DNA of 64,000 nt from an uncultured Muribaculaceae bacterium (lineage in GTDB: Bacteria; Bacteroidota; Bacteroidia; Bacteroidales; Muribaculaceae), in the NCBI GenBank assembly GCA_910588065.1, contig CAJUPZ010000003.1:62001-126000 (forward strand), in the 5' to 3' direction. Below, piece by piece: positions 41,912 through 50,968 of this stretch. Each line of letters begins with the position of its first letter. Positions within the stretch are counted from its first letter, which is position 1. Position numbers and translations under genes: made by a program. The notes beneath the pieces are model-generated. The model worked only from the letters and a program-made list of their open reading frames with translations, was not told the origin of the DNA and did no database searches.

Positions 41912-42982
41912 TCAAAACCGCGCGCAGCGGTTGGTTAGCAGCGCATCGAAAACAGTCATTGCGGCCATCGCCTCAACAATAGGCACCGCGCGGGGAAGCA
42001 CACACGGGTCATGGCGACCCTTGGCATGAAGCACGGCAGGATTACCCTCCTTGTCCACCGTTTCTATATCGCGCAACATAGTGGCCACCGGCTTGAAAGC
42101 CACGCGGAAATATATGTCCGCCCCGTTTGAGATGCCTCCCTGGATACCGCCGGAATGATTGGTGGCGGTGGTCACCGGAGAGCCGGGATTGAACATATCG
42201 GCCATCTCGCTGCCAAGCGCTCCCGCTCCGTCGAAGCCGAGCCCGTATTCAAACCCCTTTGCGGCGTTTATGCTCATCATAGCGTATGCCAGCCGGGCGC
42301 TCAGCTTGTCAAACACCGGGTCGCCGAGCCCTGCCGGACAATTTCTGACCACACAGGTTATCACACCACCGATTGTATCACCGGCGGCCTTCACCTTTTT
42401 TATAAGCTCAATCATGCTTCCGGCAGTGTCCTCCTCCGGACAGCGCACGGCGTTTGTTTCTATTAACCGCGGGTCAACCTCATTGTACTGCGCGCGCATC
42501 TTTATGTTGCCGACAGAGGATGTGTAGGCAAAAATCCTGATGCCGAACTGCTCCAGAGCCTGCATTGCAATAGCCCCCGCCACAATGCGGGCAGCTGTCT
42601 CGCGCGCCGAGGAGCGGCCGCCTCCGCGGTGGTCACGGATGCCATATTTGGTAGTGTAGGTGTAGTCGGCGTGCGACGGACGGTATATATCCTTTATATT
42701 ATCGTAGTCGCTTGAATGCTGGTCGCTGTTTTCTATGACAAAGCCGATTGGAGTGCCTGTGGAGCGCCCCTCAAACACTCCTGAGAGTATTTTCACAGCA
42801 TCAGGCTCCTTGCGGGCGGTGACAATGGCACTCTGGCCGGGGCGGCGGCGGTTGAGCTGAGCCTGAATGTAATCGACATCAATGGCAATGCCGGCCGGCA
42901 CGCCGTCCACAACACCACCTATGGCCGCGCCGTGGCTCTCGCCGAAAGATGTGAGGCGGAAAATCTGACCGAAAGAATTCAT
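41912..42982 (-). CDS. aroC: chorismate synthase
   Basis: 356 residues, normal length. The enzyme makes chorismate from EPSP with reduced FMN. FGESHGAAIGGVVDGVPAG opens the protein, and GGGRSSARETAARI (about residue 120) and GIQGGISNGADIYFRVAFKP are the family signatures. Its start overlaps the stop of ybaK by 4 bp (ATGA), so translation is coupled. Confidence 0.97.
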   Translation of the reverse strand: MNSFGQIFRLTSFGESHGAAIGGVVDGVPAGIAIDVDYIQAQLNRRRPGQSAIVTARKEPDAVKILSGVFEGRSTGTPIGFVIENSDQHSSDYDNIKDIYRPSHADYTYTTKYGIRDHRGGGRSSARETAARIVAGAIAMQALEQFGIRIFAYTSSVGNIKMRAQYNEVDPRLIETNAVRCPEEDTAGSMIELIKKVKAAGDTIGGVITCVVRNCPAGLGDPVFDKLSARLAYAMMSINAAKGFEYGLGFDGAGALGSEMADMFNPGSPVTTATNHSGGIQGGISNGADIYFRVAFKPVATMLRDIETVDKEGNPAVLHAKGRHDPCVLPRAVPIVEAMAAMTVFDALLTNRCARF

Positions 42983-43467
42983 TGTGCTATAAGGTCGGCA
43001 GTAGAGGCTCCGACAAACCTGATAAGTGATTCGGGATTAATCTTTAGCTGCAGGCCACGCACACCCGCGCTCACAAAAATGTGGGTGAAGGAAGTGGCCG
43101 TGGTGTGGAAAAAAGTTGGAAACGGTTTCTTCATGCCCACAGGCGAGCAGCCGCCGCGTATATAGCCGGTGAGCGGCAGCAGCTCCTTCATAGGTATGAG
43201 GTCGGCCTTTTTGTCACCGGCAGCCTTGGCGGCGAGTTTCAGGTCAATCTCAGCATCGCCCGGCACAACGCACACAAAATAGCCGGTGCGCTCGCCCTTG
43301 AGCACAATGGTTTTGAACACCTGCTCAATATTTTCGCCGAGCTGCTCCGCGACATGCACCGCGGAGAGGTCGTTTTCATCCACAACATAAGGCACAAGCT
43401 CATATTCCAGGCCCGCTTTGTCGAGCAGCCTGGCGGCATTGGTCTTTTGAATTTTATCTTTATGCAT
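42979..43467 (-). CDS. ybaK: YbaK-type aminoacyl-tRNA deacylase (Cys-tRNA-Pro)
   Basis: 162 residues from the ATG at 43467. Members of the YbaK/EbsC group hydrolyse misacylated tRNAs, mainly Cys-tRNA(Pro). HKDKIQKTNAARLLDKAG, VFKTIVLKGERTGYFVCVVP and YIRGGCSPVGMKKPFPTFF are the YbaK landmarks, including the catalytic Lys in VFKT. A -7 box (minus strand TACTTTTG, 43472-43479) lies so close to the ATG that the leader is near zero and a longer start at 43482 is unlikely. Confidence 0.9.
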   Translation of the reverse strand: MHKDKIQKTNAARLLDKAGLEYELVPYVVDENDLSAVHVAEQLGENIEQVFKTIVLKGERTGYFVCVVPGDAEIDLKLAAKAAGDKKADLIPMKELLPLTGYIRGGCSPVGMKKPFPTFFHTTATSFTHIFVSAGVRGLQLKINPESLIRFVGASTADLIAQ

Positions 43468-43661
43468 AGTGCAAAAGTACATAAAAATATTGTGTAATCA
43501 GAGCGTTTACAAGAATTATCAGAATTATAAGATTTATAAGAATCATTAGCAGAAGCCCACGGGCAAGCGAACAACAGAGGCGGTGGCGGCGTTGTAAGTT
43601 TGTCAGGCGGGGAGCGCGCTCCCTCAGCCAAACTTACATACTCACTTTCTTATTACTATTT

Positions 43662-44180
43662 ATGAAAAAATTACTTCTGATTCTTGCTGCCGTAGCGGGT
43701 CTTAGCTTCGGGGCAAACGCACGCGGCACCGAGCTGCAAATCGGCTACGGAGGCTACACACAGATGGACGCCACCGATATGCACGGCGGCTACGGAAAGG
43801 TTAAAACCGCTTGGGGCGCGCTCACTGCCGGAATAAACTTCAAGGTGCTGCCCAACCTGTGGATCGGTCCGTCGTACACCTTCTCCAGCAGCGAGTTCAA
43901 GCACGCTGACGCCAATCTCTACTATCATGTGATTATGCTCAACGGCCGCTACGCCTACTACCGCACAAACATATTCAAGATGTATGCCCATGTGGGTGTA
44001 GGTGCCGACATCACTCATATCACCGGAGATGATTTTGATGCTGAGAACAAAGGATATTTCGCATTTCAGGTTTCACCTCTGTGCTTTGAGGCAGGGGTTG
44101 GCAGCGGGGTGTCGCTGTTCGGCGAGCTCGGTTTCGGCGCCCAGGGTCTGCTGAATGTAGGCGTGAGAATAGGATTATAA
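43662..44180 (+). CDS. small outer-membrane beta-barrel protein
   Basis: 172 residues with a signal peptide (LLLILAAVAGLSFGANA) and repeated beta strands (NLWIGPSYTFSSSEFK, YAHVGVGADITHI) ending in LLNVGVRIGL with the terminal-Leu pattern of small barrels. It resembles the OMP_b-brl family; ligand unknown. Followed 11 bp later by a 78-residue gene. Confidence 0.75.
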   Translation: MKKLLLILAAVAGLSFGANARGTELQIGYGGYTQMDATDMHGGYGKVKTAWGALTAGINFKVLPNLWIGPSYTFSSSEFKHADANLYYHVIMLNGRYAYYRTNIFKMYAHVGVGADITHITGDDFDAENKGYFAFQVSPLCFEAGVGSGVSLFGELGFGAQGLLNVGVRIGL

Positions 44181-44191
44181 ATATATGAGCC

Positions 44192-44428
44192 ATGAGCGAC
44201 AGACTAAGCTACGAAGACAAGAAAGAGCTGCCTGACAGTGTGTTCGGGCTGCCTGAACGGAGGGAATACCCTATGCCGGACGCTGCCCATGTGCGCGCAG
44301 CCGAGGCTTACTTCAGGTACTGCCCCGAGGATCTGCGGCCAAAACTTGCCAGAGCTATCCTTGAGCGTGCGCGCGAATACGGCGTGGATGTCAGGAGCCC
44401 GGAGGTGCTGGGCTATGCACAAAGCTGA
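44192..44428 (+). CDS. small DUF6582-like protein
   Basis: 78 residues: FGLPERREYPMPDAAHVRAA near residue 18, followed by KLARAILERAREYGVDV. The FGLP..R.YP.PD..H...A pattern is that of DUF6582-type segments, which are mostly known from phage and mobile-element proteins. Here it is a free-standing chromosomal gene with no signal peptide. Function unknown. Ends 27 bp before a terminator. Confidence 0.65.
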   Translation: MSDRLSYEDKKELPDSVFGLPERREYPMPDAAHVRAAEAYFRYCPEDLRPKLARAILERAREYGVDVRSPEVLGYAQS

Positions 44429-44454
44429 TCTCTCATAATCATGATTTTATCTTT

Positions 44455-44500
44455 CGGGAGCGTTTTTGCCTTCAACGGCATCAGCGCTCCCGATTTTTAT
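44455..44500 (+). terminator. terminator upstream of carA
   Basis: CGGGAGCG (44455-44462) pairs with CGCTCCCG (44485-44492), followed by ATTTTTAT. Confidence 0.75.
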
Positions 44501-44519
44501 CGTTACGCCGGGTTGCAGG

Positions 44520-44551
44520 GTTGTGGATTTTGCAGATATTTATTACCTTTG
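44520..44551 (+). promoter_or_regulatory. carA promoter
   Basis: GTTG (44520-44523, one mismatch to TTTG), 20-bp spacer, TACCTTTG (44544-44551). Predicted start near 44556 with a leader of about 58 nt. Confidence 0.65.
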
Positions 44552-44613
44552 CACGGTTTTCACGATAGAAATCATGGAGGCCACCATATTATCCATCATC
44601 TCAATTCTATCGC

Positions 44614-45684
44614 ATGCGAAATACAAAACGCGCCACCCTCATACTTGAAGATGGCACCCGCTTCGAAGGCAAATCCTTTGGTTATGACGCTTCTACAGCT
44701 GGAGAGGTTGTGTTCAACACCGCAATGACCGGCTACCCCGAGAGCCTCACGGACCCCTCTTACGAAGGTCAGATTTTAGTGACCACCTATCCCTTGCTCG
44801 GCAACTACGGCGTGCCTCCCCGCAGAGAAAAAGATGATGTCAGCGAATATTATGAGAGCGACCATATCCATGCCCGCGCTATAATTGCGCAGGATTACAG
44901 CTTTGACCACTCGCACTGGCAGGCTGACCGCTCCCTGGCCGAGTGGCTCAACGAAGAGAAAATTCCCGGAATATACGGAATAGACACCCGAGCTCTCACC
45001 AAACATCTGCGCGAAAAAGGCTCCATGCTCGGCAAAATAATCGTGGAGGGGTGTGACGATGTGGATTTCTACGACCCCAACAAGGAAAACCTCGTTGCAA
45101 AGGTGAGCACCGACAAGGTGGAGATACACGGCAGCGGCGACAAGACTGTTGTGCTTGTTGACTGCGGTGTGAAGCACAATATCATCCGCTGCCTCACCCG
45201 CCGCGGTGTCAAGGTTGTGCTTGTGCCGTGGGACTACGATTTCAACACAATGGACTACGACGGCCTGTTCATATCCAACGGACCGGGTAACCCCGACATG
45301 GCAGAGAAAACCGTTGAAAACATCCGCAAGGCAATGGCCACCGGCAAGCCTATATGCGGAATATGCATGGGCAACCAGCTGCTGAGCAAGGCCGCCGGAG
45401 CAAAGACATACAAGCTCAAATACGGGCACAGAAGCCACAACCAGCCGGTGCGCCGCGTGGGCACAGACCAGTGCTTCGTCACTTCTCAGAACCACGGGTT
45501 TGCCGTTGACTCATCCACACTGCCCGATGACTGGGAACCCTTGTTCATCAACATGAACGACGGCACCAACGAGGGTATCCGCCACAAGACAAAGCCCTAC
45601 TTCTCGGCACAGTTCCACCCCGAGGCAAGCAGCGGCCCCAAAGACACCGAGTTTTTATTCGACGAGTTCATAAACATTCTTTAA
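44614..45684 (+). CDS. carA: carbamoyl-phosphate synthase small subunit
   Basis: 356 residues. The glutaminase half releases ammonia for CarB. The N-terminal domain starts LILEDGTRFEGKSFG; the GATase domain has the nucleophile Cys in ICGICMGNQLLSKAAG (about residue 249) and the His/Glu pair in AQFHPEASSGPKDTE. carB begins 33 bp downstream; together they serve arginine and pyrimidine synthesis. Confidence 0.96.
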   Translation: MRNTKRATLILEDGTRFEGKSFGYDASTAGEVVFNTAMTGYPESLTDPSYEGQILVTTYPLLGNYGVPPRREKDDVSEYYESDHIHARAIIAQDYSFDHSHWQADRSLAEWLNEEKIPGIYGIDTRALTKHLREKGSMLGKIIVEGCDDVDFYDPNKENLVAKVSTDKVEIHGSGDKTVVLVDCGVKHNIIRCLTRRGVKVVLVPWDYDFNTMDYDGLFISNGPGNPDMAEKTVENIRKAMATGKPICGICMGNQLLSKAAGAKTYKLKYGHRSHNQPVRRVGTDQCFVTSQNHGFAVDSSTLPDDWEPLFINMNDGTNEGIRHKTKPYFSAQFHPEASSGPKDTEFLFDEFINIL

Positions 45685-45717
45685 GCCACCTCATCCCCTA
45701 TATATAATAAAAGCATT

Positions 45718-48700
45718 ATGACTACAGCAATCGATCCCGGCATCCGCAAAGTGCTGCTTCTCGGCAGCGGAGCTCTCAAAATCGGCGAAGCCGGCGAATT
45801 TGACTACTCCGGCTCCCAGGCTCTCAAAGCCATGAAGGAGGAGGGCATAACCACTGTGCTCATCAACCCCAACATCGCCACAGTGCAGACCTCAGACGGG
45901 TTTGCCGACAAGATATACTTCCTGCCTGTCACCCCATACTTTGTCGAGAAGGTGATAGCGCGCGAGAAGCCCGACGGCATTCTGCTTGCATTCGGCGGAC
46001 AGACCGCGCTCAACTGCGGTGTCGCGCTATACGAAAGCGGAGTGCTTGAGAAATATGGTGTCAAGGTGCTCGGCACTCCGGTGCAGGCCATCATGGACAC
46101 CGAGGACCGCGAGCTGTTTGTCAAAAAGCTTGATGAGATCGACATCAAGACCATCAAGAGCGAGGCTGTCAACTCAATAGAGGATGCTCTCGCGGCGGCA
46201 GAACGCCTGGGCTACCCGGTGATTGTGCGCGCGGCATACGCCCTGGGCGGCCTCGGCAGCGGATTCTGCGACAACGAGCAGGAGCTGGTGGCTCTCACCG
46301 AAAAGGCCCTGTCGTTCTCGCCTCAGGTGCTTGTGGAGAAGTCGCTGAAGGGATGGAAAGAGGTTGAGTACGAGGTGGTGCGCGACCGGTTTGACAACTG
46401 TATCACCGTCTGCAACATGGAAAACTTCGACCCGCTGGGCATCCACACCGGCGAGAGCATCGTAGTTGCCCCCTCGCAGACCCTCACAAATGAGGACTAC
46501 CACTATCTGCGCAAGCTCGCCATCAAGATTATCCGCCACATAGGCATTGTCGGCGAATGCAACGTGCAGTATGCTTTCGACCCCCAGTCGATGGACTACA
46601 GGGTGATTGAGGTAAACGCCCGCCTGAGCCGCTCCTCGGCGCTCGCTTCCAAGGCCACCGGCTATCCCCTCGCTTTTGTGGCTGCCAAGCTCGGTCTCGG
46701 CTACGGACTGTTTGACCTCAAGAACAGTGTCACCAAAGAGACCAGCGCCTTCTTTGAGCCTGCTCTCGACTATATAGTGTGCAAGATTCCCCGCTGGGAC
46801 CTCGGCAAGTTCCATGGCGTGCGCCGCGAAATCGGCTCTTCGATGAAGAGTGTCGGCGAGGTCATGGCCATCGGCCGCACCTTTGAGGAGGTAATCCAGA
46901 AAGGCCTCCGCATGATAGGCCAGGGCATGCACGGCTTCACCGGCAACAAGGAGCTGAGCATCGCTGACATAGACAAAGCTCTCGCCGAGCCCACCGACAA
47001 GCGCATCTTCGTGATATCTCAGGCAATGGAGAAGGGCTACAGTGTAGAGAAAATCCATCAGCTCACCAAGATAGACCGCTGGTTCCTGTACCGTCTGCAA
47101 AACATTGTCAACACATCGCACTGCCTGCGCGAGTATGACAACCTCAATTCACTGCCTGCCGAGCTGCTGCGCACCGCCAAGGAGCAGGGCTTCAGCGACT
47201 TCCAGGTGGCAAGATGCATATTCAAGAACGAAATGACCAATGCCGAGAGCGCCAACCTGATGGTGCGTGAACACCGCAAGGCTCTGGGCATCACTCCGGT
47301 TGTGAAGCAGATAGACACCCTCGCCGCTGAATATCCGGCGCAGACAAACTATCTGTATCTGACATACAACGGCTCGCAGAATGATGTCAACTATCTGCAC
47401 GACCACCGCTCGATAGTTGTGCTCGGCAGCGGCGCCTACCGCATCGGCAGCTCTGTGGAATTTGACTGGTGCTCCGTAAACGCGCTGCTCACCGTCAAGA
47501 AAGAGGGTTGGCGCTCCGTGATGATAAACTACAATCCGGAGACTGTGTCGACCGACTACGATATGTGCGACCGCCTGTACTTCGACGAGCTGACATTCGA
47601 GCGCGTGATGGATATACTTGACCTCGAGTGTCCCCACGGAGTGATTCTGTCGGTGGGCGGCCAGATACCCAACAACCTCGCCACCCGCCTCGACGAGCAG
47701 AAGATAAACATTCTCGGCACAACCGCCAAGAGCATCGACAACGCCGAGGACCGCAACAAATTCTCGGCCATGCTCGACCGCCTTGGCATTGACCAGCCGA
47801 GATGGCGCGAGCTCACCAGCTTCGAGGATATCAACAAGTTTATCGACGAGGTGGGCTTCCCGGTGCTTGTGCGTCCGAGCTATGTGCTCAGCGGCGCAGC
47901 CATGAATGTGTGCTCAAACCCCGATGAGCTTGAGCGCTTCCTGCGTCTGGCAGCGAATGTGTCGAAGCAGCACCCGGTAGTTGTGACCGAGTTCATACAG
48001 AACGCCAAGGAGATTGAGATGGATGCGGTTGCCCAAAACGGCGAAATCAAGGTGTATGCCATCAGCGAGCACATAGAGTATGCCGGCGTCCACTCAGGCG
48101 ACGCCACCATCCAGTTCCCGCCTCAGAAACTGTATGTGGAGACAATGCGCCGCATCAAGAAGGTGTCTTCTCAGATAGCCGCCGCGCTCAATATCTCGGG
48201 ACCGTTCAACATCCAGTTCCTTGCCAAAAACAATGACATCAAGGTGATTGAATGTAACCTGCGCGCCAGCCGCAGCTTCCCCTTCGTATCAAAAGTTCTC
48301 AAAATCAACTTCATAGACATCGCCACCAAGGTGATGCTCGGACTGCCAGTCGAGAAACCCCACAAAAATGCCTTTGACCTTGATTATGTTGGCATCAAGG
48401 CATCGCAGTTCAGCTTCTCGCGTCTGCAGGGAGCCGATCCGGTGCTCGGTGTCGACATGAGTTCTACCGGCGAGGTCGGCTGTATTGGAGTGGACACCTC
48501 GGAGGCACTGCTCAAAGCGATGCTTTCTGTGGGTCTGCGCGTGCCTTCCAAGGGAGTGCTGCTCTCCACCGGCACACCGAAACAGAAAGCGGATATGCTC
48601 GACGCTGCCCACCAGCTTCACAACAAGGGCTACCGCATCTACGCAACCGCAGGCACCCACCAGTTCCTGACCGACAACGGCATACCCGCAATAAAGGTGT

Positions 48701-48951
48701 ACTGGCCGAGCCAGCCCGATATGCAGCCCCAGGCACTGCAGATGCTCCACGACAAAGAGATTGACCTTGTGGTGAATATACCGAAAAACCTCAGCCCAGC
48801 CGAGCTCGGCAACGGCCACAAGATACGCCGCGCGGCTATAGACCTGAACATACCGCTGCTCACCAACGCGCGCCTTGCCTCAGCGTTTATAAACGCGTTC
48901 ACCACCCTGCCGCTCGACGATATCGAAATCAAGCCTTGGGACGAATATTGA
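45718..48951 (+). CDS. carB: carbamoyl-phosphate synthase large subunit
   Basis: 1077 residues in two homologous ATP-grasp halves (LLGSGALKIGEAGEFDYSGS at the start and VLGSGAYRIGSSVEFDWCSV near residue 562), then an MGS-like allosteric domain (GYRIYATAGTHQFLTDNGIP). The first half reads FDYSGSQALKAMKEEGI and KGWKEVEYEVVRD, wording closer to eukaryotic-type CPSases, from memory, than to E. coli CarB. Substrates are bicarbonate, ATP and glutamine-derived ammonia. The stop overlaps the start region of prmC. Confidence 0.97.
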   Translation: MTTAIDPGIRKVLLLGSGALKIGEAGEFDYSGSQALKAMKEEGITTVLINPNIATVQTSDGFADKIYFLPVTPYFVEKVIAREKPDGILLAFGGQTALNCGVALYESGVLEKYGVKVLGTPVQAIMDTEDRELFVKKLDEIDIKTIKSEAVNSIEDALAAAERLGYPVIVRAAYALGGLGSGFCDNEQELVALTEKALSFSPQVLVEKSLKGWKEVEYEVVRDRFDNCITVCNMENFDPLGIHTGESIVVAPSQTLTNEDYHYLRKLAIKIIRHIGIVGECNVQYAFDPQSMDYRVIEVNARLSRSSALASKATGYPLAFVAAKLGLGYGLFDLKNSVTKETSAFFEPALDYIVCKIPRWDLGKFHGVRREIGSSMKSVGEVMAIGRTFEEVIQKGLRMIGQGMHGFTGNKELSIADIDKALAEPTDKRIFVISQAMEKGYSVEKIHQLTKIDRWFLYRLQNIVNTSHCLREYDNLNSLPAELLRTAKEQGFSDFQVARCIFKNEMTNAESANLMVREHRKALGITPVVKQIDTLAAEYPAQTNYLYLTYNGSQNDVNYLHDHRSIVVLGSGAYRIGSSVEFDWCSVNALLTVKKEGWRSVMINYNPETVSTDYDMCDRLYFDELTFERVMDILDLECPHGVILSVGGQIPNNLATRLDEQKINILGTTAKSIDNAEDRNKFSAMLDRLGIDQPRWRELTSFEDINKFIDEVGFPVLVRPSYVLSGAAMNVCSNPDELERFLRLAANVSKQHPVVVTEFIQNAKEIEMDAVAQNGEIKVYAISEHIEYAGVHSGDATIQFPPQKLYVETMRRIKKVSSQIAAALNISGPFNIQFLAKNNDIKVIECNLRASRSFPFVSKVLKINFIDIATKVMLGLPVEKPHKNAFDLDYVGIKASQFSFSRLQGADPVLGVDMSSTGEVGCIGVDTSEALLKAMLSVGLRVPSKGVLLSTGTPKQKADMLDAAHQLHNKGYRIYATAGTHQFLTDNGIPAIKVYWPSQPDMQPQALQMLHDKEIDLVVNIPKNLSPAELGNGHKIRRAAIDLNIPLLTNARLASAFINAFTTLPLDDIEIKPWDEY

Positions 48952-49793
48952 CATACGGCGAGCTTGCAACGCAAGCCCGCTCCCAACTGGAAAGCCACTA
49001 CCCGCCCGGAGAGGCACGGGCCATGGTCCGCATAATCTTCGAGCGGGTGAAGGGCTACTCCCCCACCGACATGGCAGTGAAAAGCGATGAGCAGGTGAGC
49101 GACTTCATTGCCGACAAGGTAGGCTCTGTTGTTCACCGCCTGCTTGCCGATGAGCCGATTCAGTATATCTTCGGGGTGGCCGATTTCTACGGCATGGAAT
49201 TCAAAGTGAGCCCGGATGTGCTGATACCGCGCCCCGAGACCACCGAGTTGGTGGACATTATCGTGGATGAGAACTCCGGTCGCAAGGACCTCACCGTGAT
49301 GGACCTCTGCACCGGCTCAGGCTGCATAGCCTGCGCTCTTGCCCGCAATCTGCCATTCAGCAGGGTGTCGGCTGTCGACAACAGTGACGGCGCCTTGGCA
49401 GTGGCTCAGGCAAACAACCGTGCTCTCTCAACCGGAGTGAGCATATCGAAAGCCGATGTGCTACACCTGCCGGCCAAGGAGGGGCAATTTGACATCATTG
49501 TGAGCAATCCACCATACATTGCCGAGAGCGAGAAAGCCGCGATGGAGGCCAATGTGCTTGATCATGAACCCCACACCGCCCTCTTTGTGCCCGACTCCGA
49601 CCCGCTGCTTTTCTATAAGGCAATAGCGGAGTTCGCAAAGGCTTCGCTTAAACCGGACGGTGTGCTGTATCTTGAAATCAATCCGCTATATGTCAGCGAA
49701 TTGCGCGCCATGCTAGCATCGACCGGTTTTACAGATATTGCCATCAGCCGCGACAACTCAGGGCGCGAGCGTTTCGCAACCGCACGGCCATGA
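48936..49793 (+). CDS. prmC: peptide chain release factor N5-glutamine methyltransferase
   Basis: 285 residues. The enzyme methylates the GGQ glutamine of release factors. VMDLCTGSGCIACALA is the SAM loop (about residue 124) and IVSNPPYIAESEK the NPPY catalytic motif (about residue 190). No ATG exists near the start: TTG at 48936 or TTG at 48948, the latter overlapping the carB TGA in TTGA, so the gene is coupled to carB translation. The stop overlaps recX by 4 bp. Confidence 0.93.
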   Translation: MGRILTYGELATQARSQLESHYPPGEARAMVRIIFERVKGYSPTDMAVKSDEQVSDFIADKVGSVVHRLLADEPIQYIFGVADFYGMEFKVSPDVLIPRPETTELVDIIVDENSGRKDLTVMDLCTGSGCIACALARNLPFSRVSAVDNSDGALAVAQANNRALSTGVSISKADVLHLPAKEGQFDIIVSNPPYIAESEKAAMEANVLDHEPHTALFVPDSDPLLFYKAIAEFAKASLKPDGVLYLEINPLYVSELRAMLASTGFTDIAISRDNSGRERFATARP

Positions 49794-50263
49794 AAAAGCC
49801 GATGATGCCCAAGGAGGCTCTCGCAAGGTTGCAGGACCTTTGCAGCCGCTCGGAGCAATGCACGGGTGATATTGCGAAAAAGCTGTACACATGGGGAGTG
49901 TCATCCGCCAACTCCGCCAAAATAATCGAGCTGCTGCAGCGCGACAGATTTGTTGACGACAGCCGCTTCGCTGCGGCATACACCCGTGACAAATACCGTT
50001 TTTCGGGCTGGGGCAAGCAGAAAATAGCGCGGATGCTCGCGGCCAAGCGGATTGACCGCCATACCATCTCCGCCGCGCTCGATGAGATTGATATCGAGGA
50101 ATACGAAGAGCTGGCACTTAAGGCACTCAAAGCCAAAGCCCGCACGCTGAAAGAGGGCAACACATACGAGGGGCGCACAAAGCTGTTTCGCTTCGGAGTG
50201 ACGCGCGGCTACGAGGTGTCGCTGGTCAGCGACATAATAAAACACGGCTCCCTATGGGACTGA
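49790..50263 (+). CDS. recX: RecX family regulatory protein
   Basis: 157 residues of tandem three-helix units: SEQCTGDIAKKLYTWGV, FVDDSRFAAAYTRDKYRFSGWGKQKIARML and YEVSLVSDIIKH. RecX inhibits RecA filaments. ATG overlaps the prmC stop (ATGA) and its end overlaps comF by 10 bp. No recA is in this window. Confidence 0.88.
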   Translation: MKKPMMPKEALARLQDLCSRSEQCTGDIAKKLYTWGVSSANSAKIIELLQRDRFVDDSRFAAAYTRDKYRFSGWGKQKIARMLAAKRIDRHTISAALDEIDIEEYEELALKALKAKARTLKEGNTYEGRTKLFRFGVTRGYEVSLVSDIIKHGSLWD

Positions 50264-50955
50264 GAAGCTGGCTTGACGACCTTTCAGGCCTGATATTCCC
50301 GAATCTTTGCGAAGTGTGCTCCACCACTCTGGTGCGCGGGGAGAATACCCTGTGCCTCCAATGCCTGTGCGACATGCCGCGCACAAACCTGCACAGGCAG
50401 AGCTTCAACGAAATCCACAAACGCCTTGCCGGGCACACCCCGATAGAGCGCGCCGCCGCGTACTTCTACTATTATAAGGAAAGCCCTTACGCCCGGATGA
50501 TTCAAAACGCCAAATACAACTCGCGCCCGCGCCTTGCCCGCACCCTCGCGGCAATGTTTGCCCGCGAGATAAGCGCCGACGGCTTTTTCGACGGCATAGA
50601 ACTACTGCTGCCAGTACCGCTGCATTACCTGAAAGAGTTCAGGCGCGGCTATAACCAGAGCCGCGAGATAGCCCTCGGCATCAGCAGCGTGACAGGCATA
50701 CCGGTCGGCAGCAACCTGACAGCGACCAGAGGCCACTCCACACAGACACGCCGCGGCCCGTTTGAGCGATGGCTCAATACCGAGGGCATATATGCCGCCG
50801 AAGACCCGCAGGAGCTCGACGGCAAACACATATTGCTGATTGATGATGTGATAACCACCGGCGCCACCATACTGCGGTGTGCCGACACGATTCACTCCGC
50901 CGCACCCACAGCCACCGTGAGCGTCGCCTCACTCGGCTTCACCCACGGCACCTGA
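50254..50955 (+). CDS. ComF family phosphoribosyltransferase-like protein
   Basis: 233 residues. An N-terminal zinc-like Cys cluster (CEVCSTTLVRGENTLCLQCLC) is followed by a PRTase fold whose PRPP loop is ILLIDDVITTGATIL (about residue 190). RRGYNQSREIA is a ComF hallmark. ComF proteins assist DNA uptake in competent species, but many non-competent bacteria carry them. It closes the carA-carB-prmC-recX-comF run. Confidence 0.9.
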   Translation: MGLRSWLDDLSGLIFPNLCEVCSTTLVRGENTLCLQCLCDMPRTNLHRQSFNEIHKRLAGHTPIERAAAYFYYYKESPYARMIQNAKYNSRPRLARTLAAMFAREISADGFFDGIELLLPVPLHYLKEFRRGYNQSREIALGISSVTGIPVGSNLTATRGHSTQTRRGPFERWLNTEGIYAAEDPQELDGKHILLIDDVITTGATILRCADTIHSAAPTATVSVASLGFTHGT

Positions 50956-50968
50956 GGCGGAGGTCAGG

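Noticed and set aside
44018..44180. Type IX sorting domain at the end of the small barrel protein
   Set aside because: The ending fits a barrel C-terminal strand rather than the longer immunoglobulin-like T9SS CTD.
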